From NCBI GenBank assembly GCA_954871525.1, contig OX940865.1:25962420-26026419 (forward strand): a stretch of DNA of 64,000 nt, written 5' to 3'. Both the position numbers and the translations under genes were made by a program. Below, piece after piece: positions 11,518 to 23,334 of this stretch (position 1 is its first letter; each line of letters starts with the position of its first letter). This DNA comes from Parietaria judaica. Lineage: Eukaryota > Streptophyta > Magnoliopsida > Rosales > Urticaceae. Under the pieces are notes generated by a model. That model was not told the origin of the DNA. It saw only the letters and a program-made list of their open reading frames with translations, and made no database searches.

Positions 11518-11525
11518 ACTTAGTC

Positions 11526-14500
11526 ATGTAAATAATAAACAAATTAACAGAAAAATAATGTTAAAAATTATTTTTTATGAGCTTGACTTTTAACACTTTG
11601 CCGAGACTCGGTAAATGGTAAAATATGAAGTGAAATTTACGGAGGCATTTTTTGGAGACAATAGGATTTAGGAATAGACACTCGTCCCGAAACGCTAAAA
11701 TTTGAGAAGTTTTGCAGCTATCATCCAAAAAATGTAGCTAAAAAATGCCATGATTTTTTTATTTTTATTTTTTTGAATTAAAGCCAAAGCTAACAGATAG
11801 TTTAATTTTGCAATAAAACCTCAAAAATAAAAGACTTCATGTCAAACAAATATTATTGAAAAACAGAAGAGCAAAGAAAAATTGCATATTTTCCTCTTAG
11901 TCTTAGAAAAAAGATGGGTTCTTTAAAGCAAAGTACCCCACATTTCCATTACACATTATATATTACTATTTTGTATTTTTACTAGTTGATATGTAAATAA
12001 TAAACAATAATCTCACTGGACAATAATTAATAAATCAAAGCATGAGATTGATTATGATACAATCACAATCATTTGAGGCTCTTTGAACCCTAAAGCTACA
12101 TTTGTAAGATTTATAGTTTTCTTCAGCTCAAAAGTTTCTATAAGATTAATACACTCAAACCTACTTTCGCTTGCTCCATTAACATATAATCAAGAACAAA
12201 ATCAGTCCAATAATACTTTTTTCTTCTTCTTCTTCTAAAATTTGGAATCCGGATTCAGATTTTGGTTTTAAAAAATAAAAATTTCATTCGATGTTTAAAA
12301 TATGAAAGAAAAAAAATCAGTTTCAAATTTAAACTCAAGTTGAAATAATTTAAATTTCAGATTATAAACTCAATGATTCTGGAATAATCCATGTAAGTTA
12401 ACAGTTTGGTTGATTTTGTTCAAATCTATAAAATATATGATTTGTTTTGGCCATATTGAGTAAAAAATATAAATTTAAGATAGGCCTATAATATCTCGTA
12501 TTATTGTATTCACTATTCATTATCATATATATTAAATAATATGTATATTTAAATGTGTGTACGATGTTCCCACATTAACAAGCCCACTCAATCCTAAGCA
12601 CTGGTACTAAAAAACTCATGATTATTTTGTCTCTTTAAGACCCCACAAAAGTAGTTAAGCTAGGCATTGCAATGCCCTAATTGGGTCCCACAAAAATTTA
12701 TTGAGTCTAATATTTTGTTCATTATGATTTATGATAGGTAACATGTTTTTTGCATTTTATTTTAATCCTCAAATTTATTAGTGGGATCTTTACCTAATCT
12801 GATCAATCCTTAACCATCCACATTCCACATGTCTTACTTTGTGTCTCTAATTTTATCGGTGAGCTATAATCTAATATCATAGGTCACCTTTACCCAAATA
12901 ATATTTTCACACACATATTTACTAATTTATTAGTGAAGGGTTATTAGTGTTAGTGATTCTTATTTCATGAGGTAAGCGTGGCTTTAATCTCTTTTATAAA
13001 TTATATACATATATATGGCTTATTTAATTATTTCGTGAGTTTAGATACTTCACTTTTTTTTGTGCGTGTATGTAAAAAATAACAAATACCATTCATCTAA
13101 ATAAAGCCTTAAATATTTGTTGAAACGCTTTTAATTATTAGGAAATTAGAGAATATTGTTTTTTTTACTAATTGATAATTAACAGGCCAAATCCAACCAA
13201 AATTATAAAAGTGAAGTCATTTATAGTTTTATACTACTTTTTGCACGGTAAGTACTAAATTGGAATTCGTCGCAAAAGAGAGGCCATTTTTATCTTTTTT
13301 TAAAACAAATGAGTTAAATTTGCACCTCTCTCGTAAAGGATGGTGCCAATAATTTGTTTTAATTATTTACCTAGTGAGATACTAAATGAAGATATTGTAC
13401 CAATAATTATGGAAGATAAAAATAAAAAATAAAAAAATAGGAGGTTGTGATTCGTGAAGACCAAGAGGCATTGGAGAAAGAAAGAAAAAAAAAACATAAA
13501 TTGGAGATCGAGTGGATCTTTGAGATTCTAAATAAAGACTTGTTAATTAATTTAACGGTAATTTTAGGTCAAAAAGTAAAGTCATATTTGTACGGCCAAA
13601 CAAGACCAAATTCCCCACTCACGCTCACTTAATTTAAACGGTTTTAATTATACTTTATATATTTTTTCTTTCTTTTATTCCAATAGTGTTCTTTGCTAGT
13701 GACACTAATAGAAAGAAAAACTGCCCATTTAGATGTGTTGTATGCTTTGAAAAGATAAGACATATCATCAAGCCTCATGTTAGTTTATTTAAAAGTGAAC
13801 TCAAGACATAGACTTAAAAAATGAACAAACTTGAATGGTAATTTTAATTTTAAATTATTGGCATACTTTTCTTTTTAAAAAATCTATCAGTAAACTCGTT
13901 ACTCGTCGACATACCCGTAAAATAAAAATTGCGGTTTTCCATAATACCGGTACTTAAAACCTTAGTTGCAAATTTCACTTATTGAGCCGTCAGTCTATAC
14001 CCTGAATATGTATGTTTGAATTCAATGTGATATTTAAATAAAAATAAAAAAGTTTATAACTTCTTCTCTTAAAAGTTTAATTTGTGAAATGGAATTATTG
14101 AGTAGCAAAACCAGACACACGGAATCATTCAGACTTCAGTAAATAGTACAATGCATCCCCAATTGCCCATTGTTGTCTTCACATGTTTTCAGAATAGTAA
14201 CTCACTGCTTTTCTATTTTATTTTATTTTTCATCACACTTCTCAATTATTTTTTTACTTTCTTATTTATTTATTTCTCTACGAGAAAACTTACCGGCCTT
14301 GAAGATTATGGAGTTCCACATGGGAGTGTTTTTAAAATTCTTGAATTATTAATATTTAGTGTATTTTAAATGATTGGTCATAATTTTAATCACAACTTCG
14401 GACACACTGCATGGAAGAGATTCTTTTCGCATCCCAAAGTAATGGGAACAATTTGAAGATTCTAAATTATTAATCAATACTTAAGAGAATAAACTCCTAA

Positions 14501-17265
14501 TTGTGGATAATAAATATAAAAATAATAATAATAAGAGAGCTCGGTAACTACTTCAGTAAGTCGTCCACTAATTATTATTTTTAGTCAAATTATGAAGTAT
14601 CTAATCTTCTAGCCAAATGGAATCTTTAGATCTGATGGATAAGATTATACGATAAGATAAATTCAACTTTTACATTGATTTTTAATGATTCATTGATTAT
14701 GTTTTAATACTTGTTAATTTAAAGTTTTTTTTATATAATAATTGAGCTTTAGAAAAATACGCTACAAAAAAAATTATTTTCGAGGATAACAATTTTTTTT
14801 TTCATACTACTTGCACTACTATAAAATATAAACAATGGGTAACACTGTTGATTTTGCACCACTTTTGTGAAATATCATTGGAAGCGTCCTCCAAAATAGT
14901 TGTTGCCGCGGCGGCTCCAATTAGGGGTGCCGCAATATAAAAATATCGGATGGCATTTCCAAATAAGTTGTCTCGTAACTAATTCACACGAAAAACTTTC
15001 GAAATACACCACAGCTAGTATGCTTTGCAGCCGCGGAGGACGGTCTTTGCACAATGTTACAAAATCAGTTAGGTTGAGTATGTTGCTAAACGAAAAAAGA
15101 AAATAAAATAAAGTTATGCCCCTGCAACAGTAACGAATGTACAACATAGCCTCAAAAAGTTATTTAATGCAATGGGTCATTTGTTTTTTTTCTTTCTAAA
15201 ATTAACATATCTCCATTAAAAACTACCTTAGTCGCAACGTTCTCACTCTCGTTGCGGCGACAACACATATTTACAACCTGATTATATATTCATTTTATCT
15301 AATTTCACAATCTAATTTCTACCATAAATCACACTCTCTCTCTCTCTACACCTCAATGTTGAGCTTCCGAGCTCCGCCCCTGTCACCCTCGTCCTCGCCT
15401 TCACGGATATACTGTGATCTCTTCTCCTAATTCAAGCTAATTTAACACATACAAGTGTTACGGACTATACACGTAGGGAAAAAAAAGTGGCATATAATTT
15501 TAAAGTTTGCCTATAATTTTTTAATAGTTGAATTTTTTGCACAATTAGTCAATAATATTAGGACGGTTGATTCCACCTACCACTAAGCTTTTGCTCACTA
15601 CATATATTATATAATATTCTTCATTGAAATTGAATGTGTATATATTTATATATATATATATATTAGCGTAATAATGGTAGGTTTTAAAAGCAACGGTGTT
15701 TATAAGACATAAAAGTTAAATTCCATAATTTTAATTAAATAATTAATAAGTGGTGATCTCTCATCGCACCCCCGCCTCATATTTTCTCTTCGAGGAAAAG
15801 CACAAAGTGCACGTGTGTACGGATTTACTTTTTTGTTTACACGTGGAATTATATTCTGCTTTTTTATATATTTTATTAGAGATAGAGATAGTGCAAATAT
15901 ATATTCCATTAAACGATAAGTTAGTTCGTACATTATTCAACGATTAAATTATGTTACATGACTTTAAGTCTTTAACTATGTTTTGAAATTATTTTATCAA
16001 ATGTGAAACTTTTTCTTTTAGTTTATGTAATAACATTATTAACTATACATTAATTTGAACGTTGTTGGAGAAAAAATACCACACGATATTTAACCATGCA
16101 GTTTGAAAAGAAAAGAAAAAAAGATAAATTATATAGGCCTTAAGTAAATATGAAAAGAGATTAATTTTTTTTACGATTAAATACGATAGTCAAATTCTCA
16201 TATCTCCATTTGTTTGACGATTCAACCTCGTTTATTCAAAATTATATAGGTCTTGAGTAAATATGAAAAGAGATTAAATTTTTTTTAGAGTCGGGATCAC
16301 TTGAATCGTGACCTTTATCCAAATATTTGACTAAAAAAATTTGTTTAAGTATATGGACAACTATTTTGTTCGACTTTTAATCCAAAGTTCTAAGCATGCC
16401 TTCTTAGTGAAAAATCAAGCTTGTAAATGTAATATTCGAGTTTCCCAAACTATTCATATATAATATTTATATATTTACTAGAATATTGTTTTTCTCAATA
16501 TTATAATAAAATCATGACTTTGTTTTTCATGAATCCAAAAATCTCACCCATATTCAAGATTTTTATTCTCTTCTTCGTTGATAATATTGTTTGCGTTCAT
16601 TCTTAATAGAATGATTGATAAGTTTAATACTTCAAACTAATTTACTCGTTTAATATATTTTATTGAAAGTTTAGGAACCAAGTAAGCCTCTCTTAAGCAT
16701 AATTCCTCATTGCATGTAATTAAACAAGTTGATATATTTAAATATTAGGGTGGGTATTTTTAAGCATCCTATATAGATATTCGATATTTATCACAAATTC
16801 CATGTAATATTCTCCCTAGTTTTACATTATATTATAAACTCTAGTGCGTTTCCCCTATTTAATTATCTCATGTCTTCTTTTCTAGAGATAAAAAAGATGA
16901 GATAATGTTTTGTTAATTGTTGCTATAAGATTTGGGTTTCACTTTGTTAAAGGGTTTCTGAATGGTCAATTCTTCGCCTAAGATTTTTCCTTATGTTAAA
17001 AAAAATCAAAAACAAAAAAGATAGAAGCAAATTACGAAACAAATGTGCATATTTGAGTGAATAAAATCACATCCCTTACTTTCACTACAATATTTATAGG
17101 TCATAGATGTATGTATATCTAAAAAAAATAAAGGATATGTAATACGTATCTTGAAGAAAAAAAATCATTGAAAAAACATATTGGTAACAATAGAGAAGGA
17201 AAACGAATTGTCTGATGATATGGGACATCATAATAGGTTGTTTTAATTTCTTGGTCAAACAATAG
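11526..17265. other. Long gene-free AT-rich interval
   Basis: No gene is supported here. Two local features are visible. Near 14813, CACTACTATAAAAT followed by GC-rich patches (GCCGCGGCGGC at 14907; GCAGCCGCGG at 15027; CGTTGCGGCGAC at 15251) could be the end and subterminal repeats of a CACTA transposon, but no partner end was found. A 112-bp spaced direct repeat lies at 16126-16280. The rest is AT-rich sequence with simple runs. Confidence 0.4.
16126..16285. repeat. Direct repeat, spacing 112 bp
   Basis: A segment of about 45 bp starting AAATTATATAGG and continuing AGTAAATATGAAAAGAGATTA occurs at 16126 and again at 16238, with three differences. The function is unknown; it is probably a small local duplication. 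Confidence 0.6.
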
Positions 17266-17280
17266 ACTTGTCAACCTTAA

Positions 17281-17488
17281 GTTTTTTTTTTTTTTTTTTA
17301 ATAGGTGGCGCTATCGGCCAAAGTTACAATGCACTCTCGCATAACTAGATATATTCAGTGTAAGAACATGTGACATTATTGGTCAAGTTTACATATATGT
17401 AAAGAGGACACTCTTTTGATTCTCATGAGATTACGAACCTGTGACCTCTTGAATAGAGATGTAGTGGTGTTACCACTAGGCCAAGCAA
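17281..17488 (-). mobile_element. tRNA-derived SINE, copy 1
   Basis: Read on the minus strand, the element starts TTGCTTGGCCTAGTGGTAAC (box A-like), has a box B-like GGTCACAGGTTCGTAATCTC about 40 bp on, and ends in a run of about 18 A (17282-17299). The flanks ACTTGTCAACCTTAA (17266-17280) and ACTTGGTTAACCTTAA (17489-17504) are a target duplication of about 15 bp with one indel and one change. Length is about 208 bp. The element at 26473-26650 is the same family. It uses LINE machinery in trans and encodes nothing. Confidence 0.8.
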
Positions 17489-17504
17489 ACTTGGTTAACC
17501 TTAA

Positions 17505-18092
17505 ATAATTGTCTATAATAACATTGTTGTAGCTTACTTTTTAGAAATATCTTCTTGTCATGAAAATCCCTTAATATTAAATATTATATATATATATATA
17601 ATTTCGAGTAAATGATTGGTATATTTAATATTAGATAATATATAATTATATTATAGAATTACGACATTTTTTAAGCAGCAGTAGTTTTCTCGTTCATTCT
17701 TAGTAGTAGTACAAGTTTTATTATGCTCGTAATTACTAATTTACTACCCAATAATTTTTTTTTCCACGACTCTGCCGGTCAAATTCAACTAAATAACATT
17801 TTTACCACAGTGTGAACTGATACTGCTACAAATAAAAAAAAATGAAACAAATTTGCTATTAATAATTCAAGATATCTTGTTTAATTTATATTTTCAAATA
17901 ATTTTTGCTTTGTTCAATTTAGAATCATAGTTAAAAATAATTAAGAACTTTTTTCAGTATTTATATAACCCTACTCTCCAATTAAAAATAAAATAAATCT
18001 CATTTCTATTCATCAAGATAATCCTTTTTATTTACTCAAATAAATTAAATGTTTAGTCTAGTGTGAATGAATTCTTTCTACCAATACTACTA
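17505..18092. other. AT-rich spacer
   Basis: AT-rich sequence between the SINE and the MULE-type MITE, with a short (TA)n run near 17586-17602. I see no gene, RNA or further element. Confidence 0.5.
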
Positions 18093-18101
18093 AATTCTTT
18101 A

Positions 18102-18568
18102 GGGTTAATGATGGCAAAAATACCCAAAGTTTAGTCAAAGAACCCCTTAGGTACCTAAAATTTAAAAATGGTGGTAAAAATACCCAAAGTCATATTTGGG
18201 GAGTTGACCACTCCAATCTCGTAACATCGTTAATTTACCTGTTAACTCTGACCACGCGGACAAACATGAGTTGCCGACAGAATAATTTTTTCCACGTTGA
18301 CGAGCCCACATCAGCCTCATATACGAAAAAACAGCGAATGAAACCCCTAAGTAATACTATTTAATACCGCTAATTGAACCCCTAATGATTACACTTAACG
18401 AAACAGATTTTTCCACGTGGCCAGATTTAATGGGTAAGTTAATGGCGTTACAAGAATGAAGTGGTCAACTTCCCAAATGTGACTTGGTATTTTTGCCATC
18501 ACTTTTAAACTTTGGGTACTCGAAGGGTTCTTTGACCAAACTTTGGGTATTTTCGCCGTCATTAACCC
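18102..18568. mobile_element. Mutator-type MITE (467 bp) with 9-bp target duplication
   Basis: The ends are long inverted repeats: GGGTTAATGATGGCAAAAAT on the left against GGGTTAATGACGGCGAAAAT on the right (complement), continuing through ACCCAAAGTTT and a GTTGACCACT segment for about 125 bp. The flanks AATTCTTTA at 18093-18101 and 18569-18577 are identical 9-bp direct repeats, as expected for Mutator-like transposition. The middle is AT-richer and has no coding sequence. Confidence 0.85.
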
Positions 18569-18577
18569 AATTCTTTA

Positions 18578-21300
18578 TTATAATTTATAGACAAACTCAG
18601 AACAAATAATTGAATTTGAAATAACCTAACCAATAGGATACTGACAGCTGTTTATTTATTTAGACACCTGCGTTCAATAGAAGAGGATATCCAATAATTT
18701 TATGACACGTGTAGTACAGTAGCGACCAAAACACGTAGCTGACCTTAATGATCTTGAGATAATGACGTGTAAATAAGGGACCACAAACGACACATATTTT
18801 TAAACAAGGACCACAAAAAGAAATATAATATAAAGTGGAACTGACAGAAATATACATTGAAAAGGTACTGATGAGTTTTCCCCTAGGCTAGCGAAAGAAA
18901 AACACACCCCACTCTCGTAAATATGTATTTGCACATCACGCCATTGATAAACACGATAAATTAGTTAAGAGTAATTTGCTGGCGAAAGTTACTACACTTG
19001 GCCGTATTAATAAACAGATTCTTGAACTCAATTTTTAGAGGCTAAAGTCCCTAAAGTAAAAAATTGAGGCAAATTGAACGAGGTTAAATGCCACGTGGGA
19101 CTAAGCGTTAGACGCAATATCAATGCCACTGCCATCCTTTGATTTGCCACATAGCTATATACACAACGACACGTTTTTAAGTACATAGACATCGGATATT
19201 AACATTTTTAATATTCCAATTTAAAGCGTGTTGATATGGATACTGAAATATGGGAAGAGAAAGTGACGTGGCATCCAACGTGTAGAACTAAGTGGCATTT
19301 AAAGTTGTCCGCTATTCATTTACGATAAAAGTATGACAGTAATGAATTTAACCAGTCATAATTAAAATATAAATCACAAACTCAATCCGTATAGCTAACG
19401 CCTAACGGTAGCTATGATACAATGAAGCCAAAAATATCATATTGTAGTGGTCCTTTCTTGTTCTTTTTCTTCTAAATTAAAAGTCTCTTAAACAAAAACT
19501 AGAAGAATAACTAAATATGTTTGAATCAAACGCGCCTCTTTGGCTCATTCTCATTGAATCTGATGAATCAAAATAATAATAAAAAAATGACGCAGTGACC
19601 GTGAAAGCACAAGGGCCAAAAGGACCCACTTCAGGTTCAGGCGCAGATTTCAGACACTACTCTACATAAAACCTACCAACTTAGGACCTCCAAATTCACC
19701 AAAACCATTACTCCACGTTTAGAAATTTAAACTTATAATTGTACAAATAAATGCCCACATAATTTGCACGACCCAATTACGCTGCCTGCCACGGCTAAAA
19801 CATAGAAAGATACGGCCACGCGTATTGCTCCGTAACTCGGCCCGCCCGTTATTATGTTGTACGGTCAAGATGTCTCACAGCGTGGCCGGACTTTGACACG
19901 ACCATGCCGCGTTGTGGAATCACATTTTGTAGGACCTTGAAGCTTATGATAATAATGACAAGTAAGTAATATTACAGTTATTTGTTTAATAACGCAATTC
20001 ATAAAATTGAAACAACAAAAGTATCAACGAAAACGAGTCCTACATGGTTTTTGTATTCGTTTCGTGTTCATCAATAATTAATCATGCTCGTACGAGAAGA
20101 CTTAAAGTACATTTTCTTCTCTAATATAACTTTAATATTTGTTATACACGTAAACGAATCATATTTGACGGAATTGTTGCTCCGTTGCCATTTTAATTAA
20201 TTAATTTATTACCATTGTTTGCAGTTTATTCTAATAATATGAGGACAAATGGCTTAAGTTCATTGTTGGATAATCAATTCATAGGTGGTAGTTCATATAT
20301 ATTAATTAAATGATCTCTTAATGAAATATTAAGTGTTTTAATTTAGTGATTCTTGCTTCATAAGCTCACGTAACGATTGAGTGATTAAGTTGGATATCGA
20401 AGAGTGTATTATTTTGCAATAAATATTGGTCATCAATGATACATAACAATTAATCAAAGCTTATTATATAACTATTAAGTCGTCATCTGTCACGACAAGT
20501 CGAAGAAACGCACATTGATTAATCGAGTAAAGTCCTTCGAAACTGAGTGATGAAGTTTAAGTTTATATTTTGTATTTAGTAGAGACCAAATCAAAGCTAG
20601 TTATTTAATATCATTAACTACAATTGTTACGATTAATCCCAAAACGACATTGAGAAAACTAGGTATCTATTAGAATATATATATATTATAAAGATTAGAG
20701 ATAATCGCGGCATATGTACCAAAATAGTTAACTTCTAACAATGAAAATACTTAACTTGCGTAAACGTGTGTGACATCTATATTTTCCGTCTATTTTATCT
20801 TTCCCTTACTTTATAATGGCGTATGTTGTTTCTACATTCTAACGATGGGAACTTTTACCGCGGTAAAAAAATTAAATAATTTTCGCCCCTGCTATTATAG
20901 GATGACGTTAAGAATTTTTTTTCTCCAAAAAAAAAATATCGGTACTTCGATTGGCGGAACTATTCTTTATAGTATATGGTGGAAACCACCCAAATATAAA
21001 TTTTGTGTGCTTTAAAATTATCAATTTTTCTCTCAAACCCTCATTCGATTTTATTATAATGTTTATTAAAACCTCTTAATTTCATTAAAATTTCAAACGA
21101 ACACCCCGAGACCTAAGTTCCTGATTCCGCCACTGGATACTTCCACCGCTTTCGGTCGCTATTATCCCAATATTTAATTATTTATATAATAGGACCACTT
21201 ATAGTATATATAATATTTTTTTATATTCTAAATTATCCAACATAGTATAGTTAATAATTTTCTCTTGGCCATTCTCCAACTAGAAAATAGTTGCATCGTA
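18578..21300. other. Intergenic region upstream of the ARF gene
   Basis: No gene is visible. A canonical auxin response element core TGTCTC lies at 19871-19876, about 1.9 kb before the ARF start codon, so any role is uncertain. Around 20698 the text GAGATAATCGCGGCATATG resembles the terminus of the MULE-type MITE at 49392 and may be a stray end. Two poly-purine stretches and (TA)n runs are the only other features. Confidence 0.35.
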
Positions 21301-21317
21301 CATACATATATAATAAG

Positions 21318-21512
21318 CACGTGACGACCCTTCCAATCGTTTCTCCCGTTTCACCAAATGTGTATATTTATTTGTCACAATTATTACCCCGTTTCACAGG
21401 GCATTCAATTTTCAGCCAATAGCCTTTTGATTGTCCCGTGGGCCCCACCCCCGATGCTGCTGACGTGGCCCAATCGCTGACCGGCTCCCCTCTCTCACCG
21501 CACCACCAGCAC

Positions 21513-21549
<37 letters not shown>

Positions 21550-21798
21550 ATATGAGTGTTGTTGGGATTTGAGAACGTTGATTCAGGCCATTGAGAGATA
21601 CACAGATTACAGAGGAGAGAGAGAGAGAGAGAGAAGCACAGTGGTTACAGAGAGTGAAGGAGAGAGAAATTATAGTACGACCTTTCTGAAGCGCCATTAC
21701 TATGGGGGCTTGCTTCGTCTTCTCCTTTTACTCTCCTCCTCTTCAATGTTCCAAAATGGGGTAGTTTAGTTATCATCAGCTCAAGCTCTCTCTCTTCA
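21318..21798 (+). promoter_or_regulatory. ARF promoter and 5' leader: G-box, (GA)16 tract, two uORFs
   Basis: CACGTG lies at 21318-21323. A pure (GA)16 tract runs from 21515 to 21546, the kind of sequence bound by plant BPC GAGA factors, and a second GA-rich stretch lies at 21614-21635. Two upstream ATG frames precede the main start: 21552-21572 (6 codons, MSVVGI) and 21702-21764 (20 codons, [10 protein letters not shown] then [10 protein letters not shown]). Both end before the ARF ATG at 21799. The transcription start is not determined, so whether the first uORF is transcribed is open. Confidence 0.5.
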
Positions 21799-22217
21799 AT
21801 GGCGCATCTCCAGAGTAATCACAGCTCCGGAACAGGTAAATTGCGATCACTTCTTCTTCTTCTTCTTCTGCTTCTTCTTCTGGTCCTGAAATCCTGGGTT
21901 TGGATAGGCTCGGACAGGAACAGCTCAATGTACAGGGAGCTATGGAAGGCTTGCGCAGGGCCGTTGGTGGAGATTCCTCAGCCCGGAGAGCGAGTCTTCT
22001 ACTTCCCTCAAGGTCACATGGAACAAGTAGAATCCCCAACCTCCTCTTCTCCTGATGAAACTCCATGGCTGTCACTGGAATTGAATCTTCTGTTTTTTTG
22101 TTTGTAGCTGGAAGCATCCACAAACCAAGAACTGAATCACCAAATCCCTCTCTTCAATCTTGGCCCGAAAATCCTGTGTCGTTTGGTTCACATTGAATAT
22201 CTGGTACATACAAACTC

Positions 22218-22286
<69 letters not shown>

Positions 22287-22376
22287 AATGATTCCATCTT
22301 CGTCTTCATAGGCAGAGCAAGAAACAGACGAAGTTTATGCTCAGATCACTCTGGTCCCGGAAGCAGATGTGAGTAA

Positions 22377-22407
<31 letters not shown>

Positions 22408-23303
22408 CACATGTATAATATGATTTCATATTGCTTCTGATTTTTGTCGAAAAGTTGCGTCATAACGTATTTTCGTTAACAGCAAAGCGAGCCGGTTAGT
22501 CCGGATCCGTGCCTGCCGGAGACTCCTCGGCCGACCGTTTACTCATTCTGCAAGATCTTGACGGCGTCGGACACGAGCACCCACGGAGGGTTCTCTGTTC
22601 TCCGGAAACACGCCACCGAGTGTCTGCCTGCTTTGGTAATTAGCTTTTGCTGATGGGTATAAATCCTTCTTCATGTTTGTGTTTGTGCTCGTGTTTTTTT
22701 TTTTGTTTATTTATTGTTTGGTTTCGTTTAGGACATGAATCAAGCGACCCCGACGCAGGAACTGGCTGCCCGAGATCTTCACGGTTATGAGTGGCGGTTC
22801 AAACATATATTTAGAGGTACTGAAAGTTTGATTGAATGAAAGATTAGATGTGGATCCCAAGGGTTGACTTTTCCTTCTTTATGTCGACTCTGTTAGGCCA
22901 ACCTCGACGGCATTTGCTCACCACGGGATGGAGCACCTTCGTCACGTCAAAGAGACTGGTCGCCGGAGACGCCTTTGTGTTCTTAAGGTATCTGATCTGA
23001 ACTCGGGTTTCCAAGGAATCTTCTTTTACTTTGAGGAATCTGTGTTTATATGTCGTGTCAATCTCTCGAAAGGAGCGAAAGCGGAGAACTACGAGTCGGT
23101 GTTCGACGGCTGGCCCGCCAACAGGCCCTCATGCCATCGTCCGTGATATCGAGCCACAGCATGCATCTCGGCGTGCTTGCTACTGCATCGCACGCCGTTA
23201 CGACCCAAACGATCTTTGTTGTTTACTATAAGCCAAGGTTCGAAATAAACATGCTTGTTTGGTGAAGTGCATATATATTTTAGCTTTTTCTGACTTGTTT
23301 CCG

Positions 23304-23334
<31 letters not shown>

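Noticed and set aside
9900..11520. GC-rich clusters as a CpG-island-like promoter
   Set aside because: The same motifs occur inverted at both ends of one bounded element and no gene starts there.
22205..22402. Long (TA)n runs as possible functional elements
   Set aside because: They are simple microsatellites inside ARF introns; splicing sites on both sides are intact.
23031..23231. Frame reading [19 protein letters not shown] in the ARF gene, suggesting a frameshift
   Set aside because: Correct splicing at 22987/23073 gives the conserved [17 protein letters not shown]; the other frame is out of phase.
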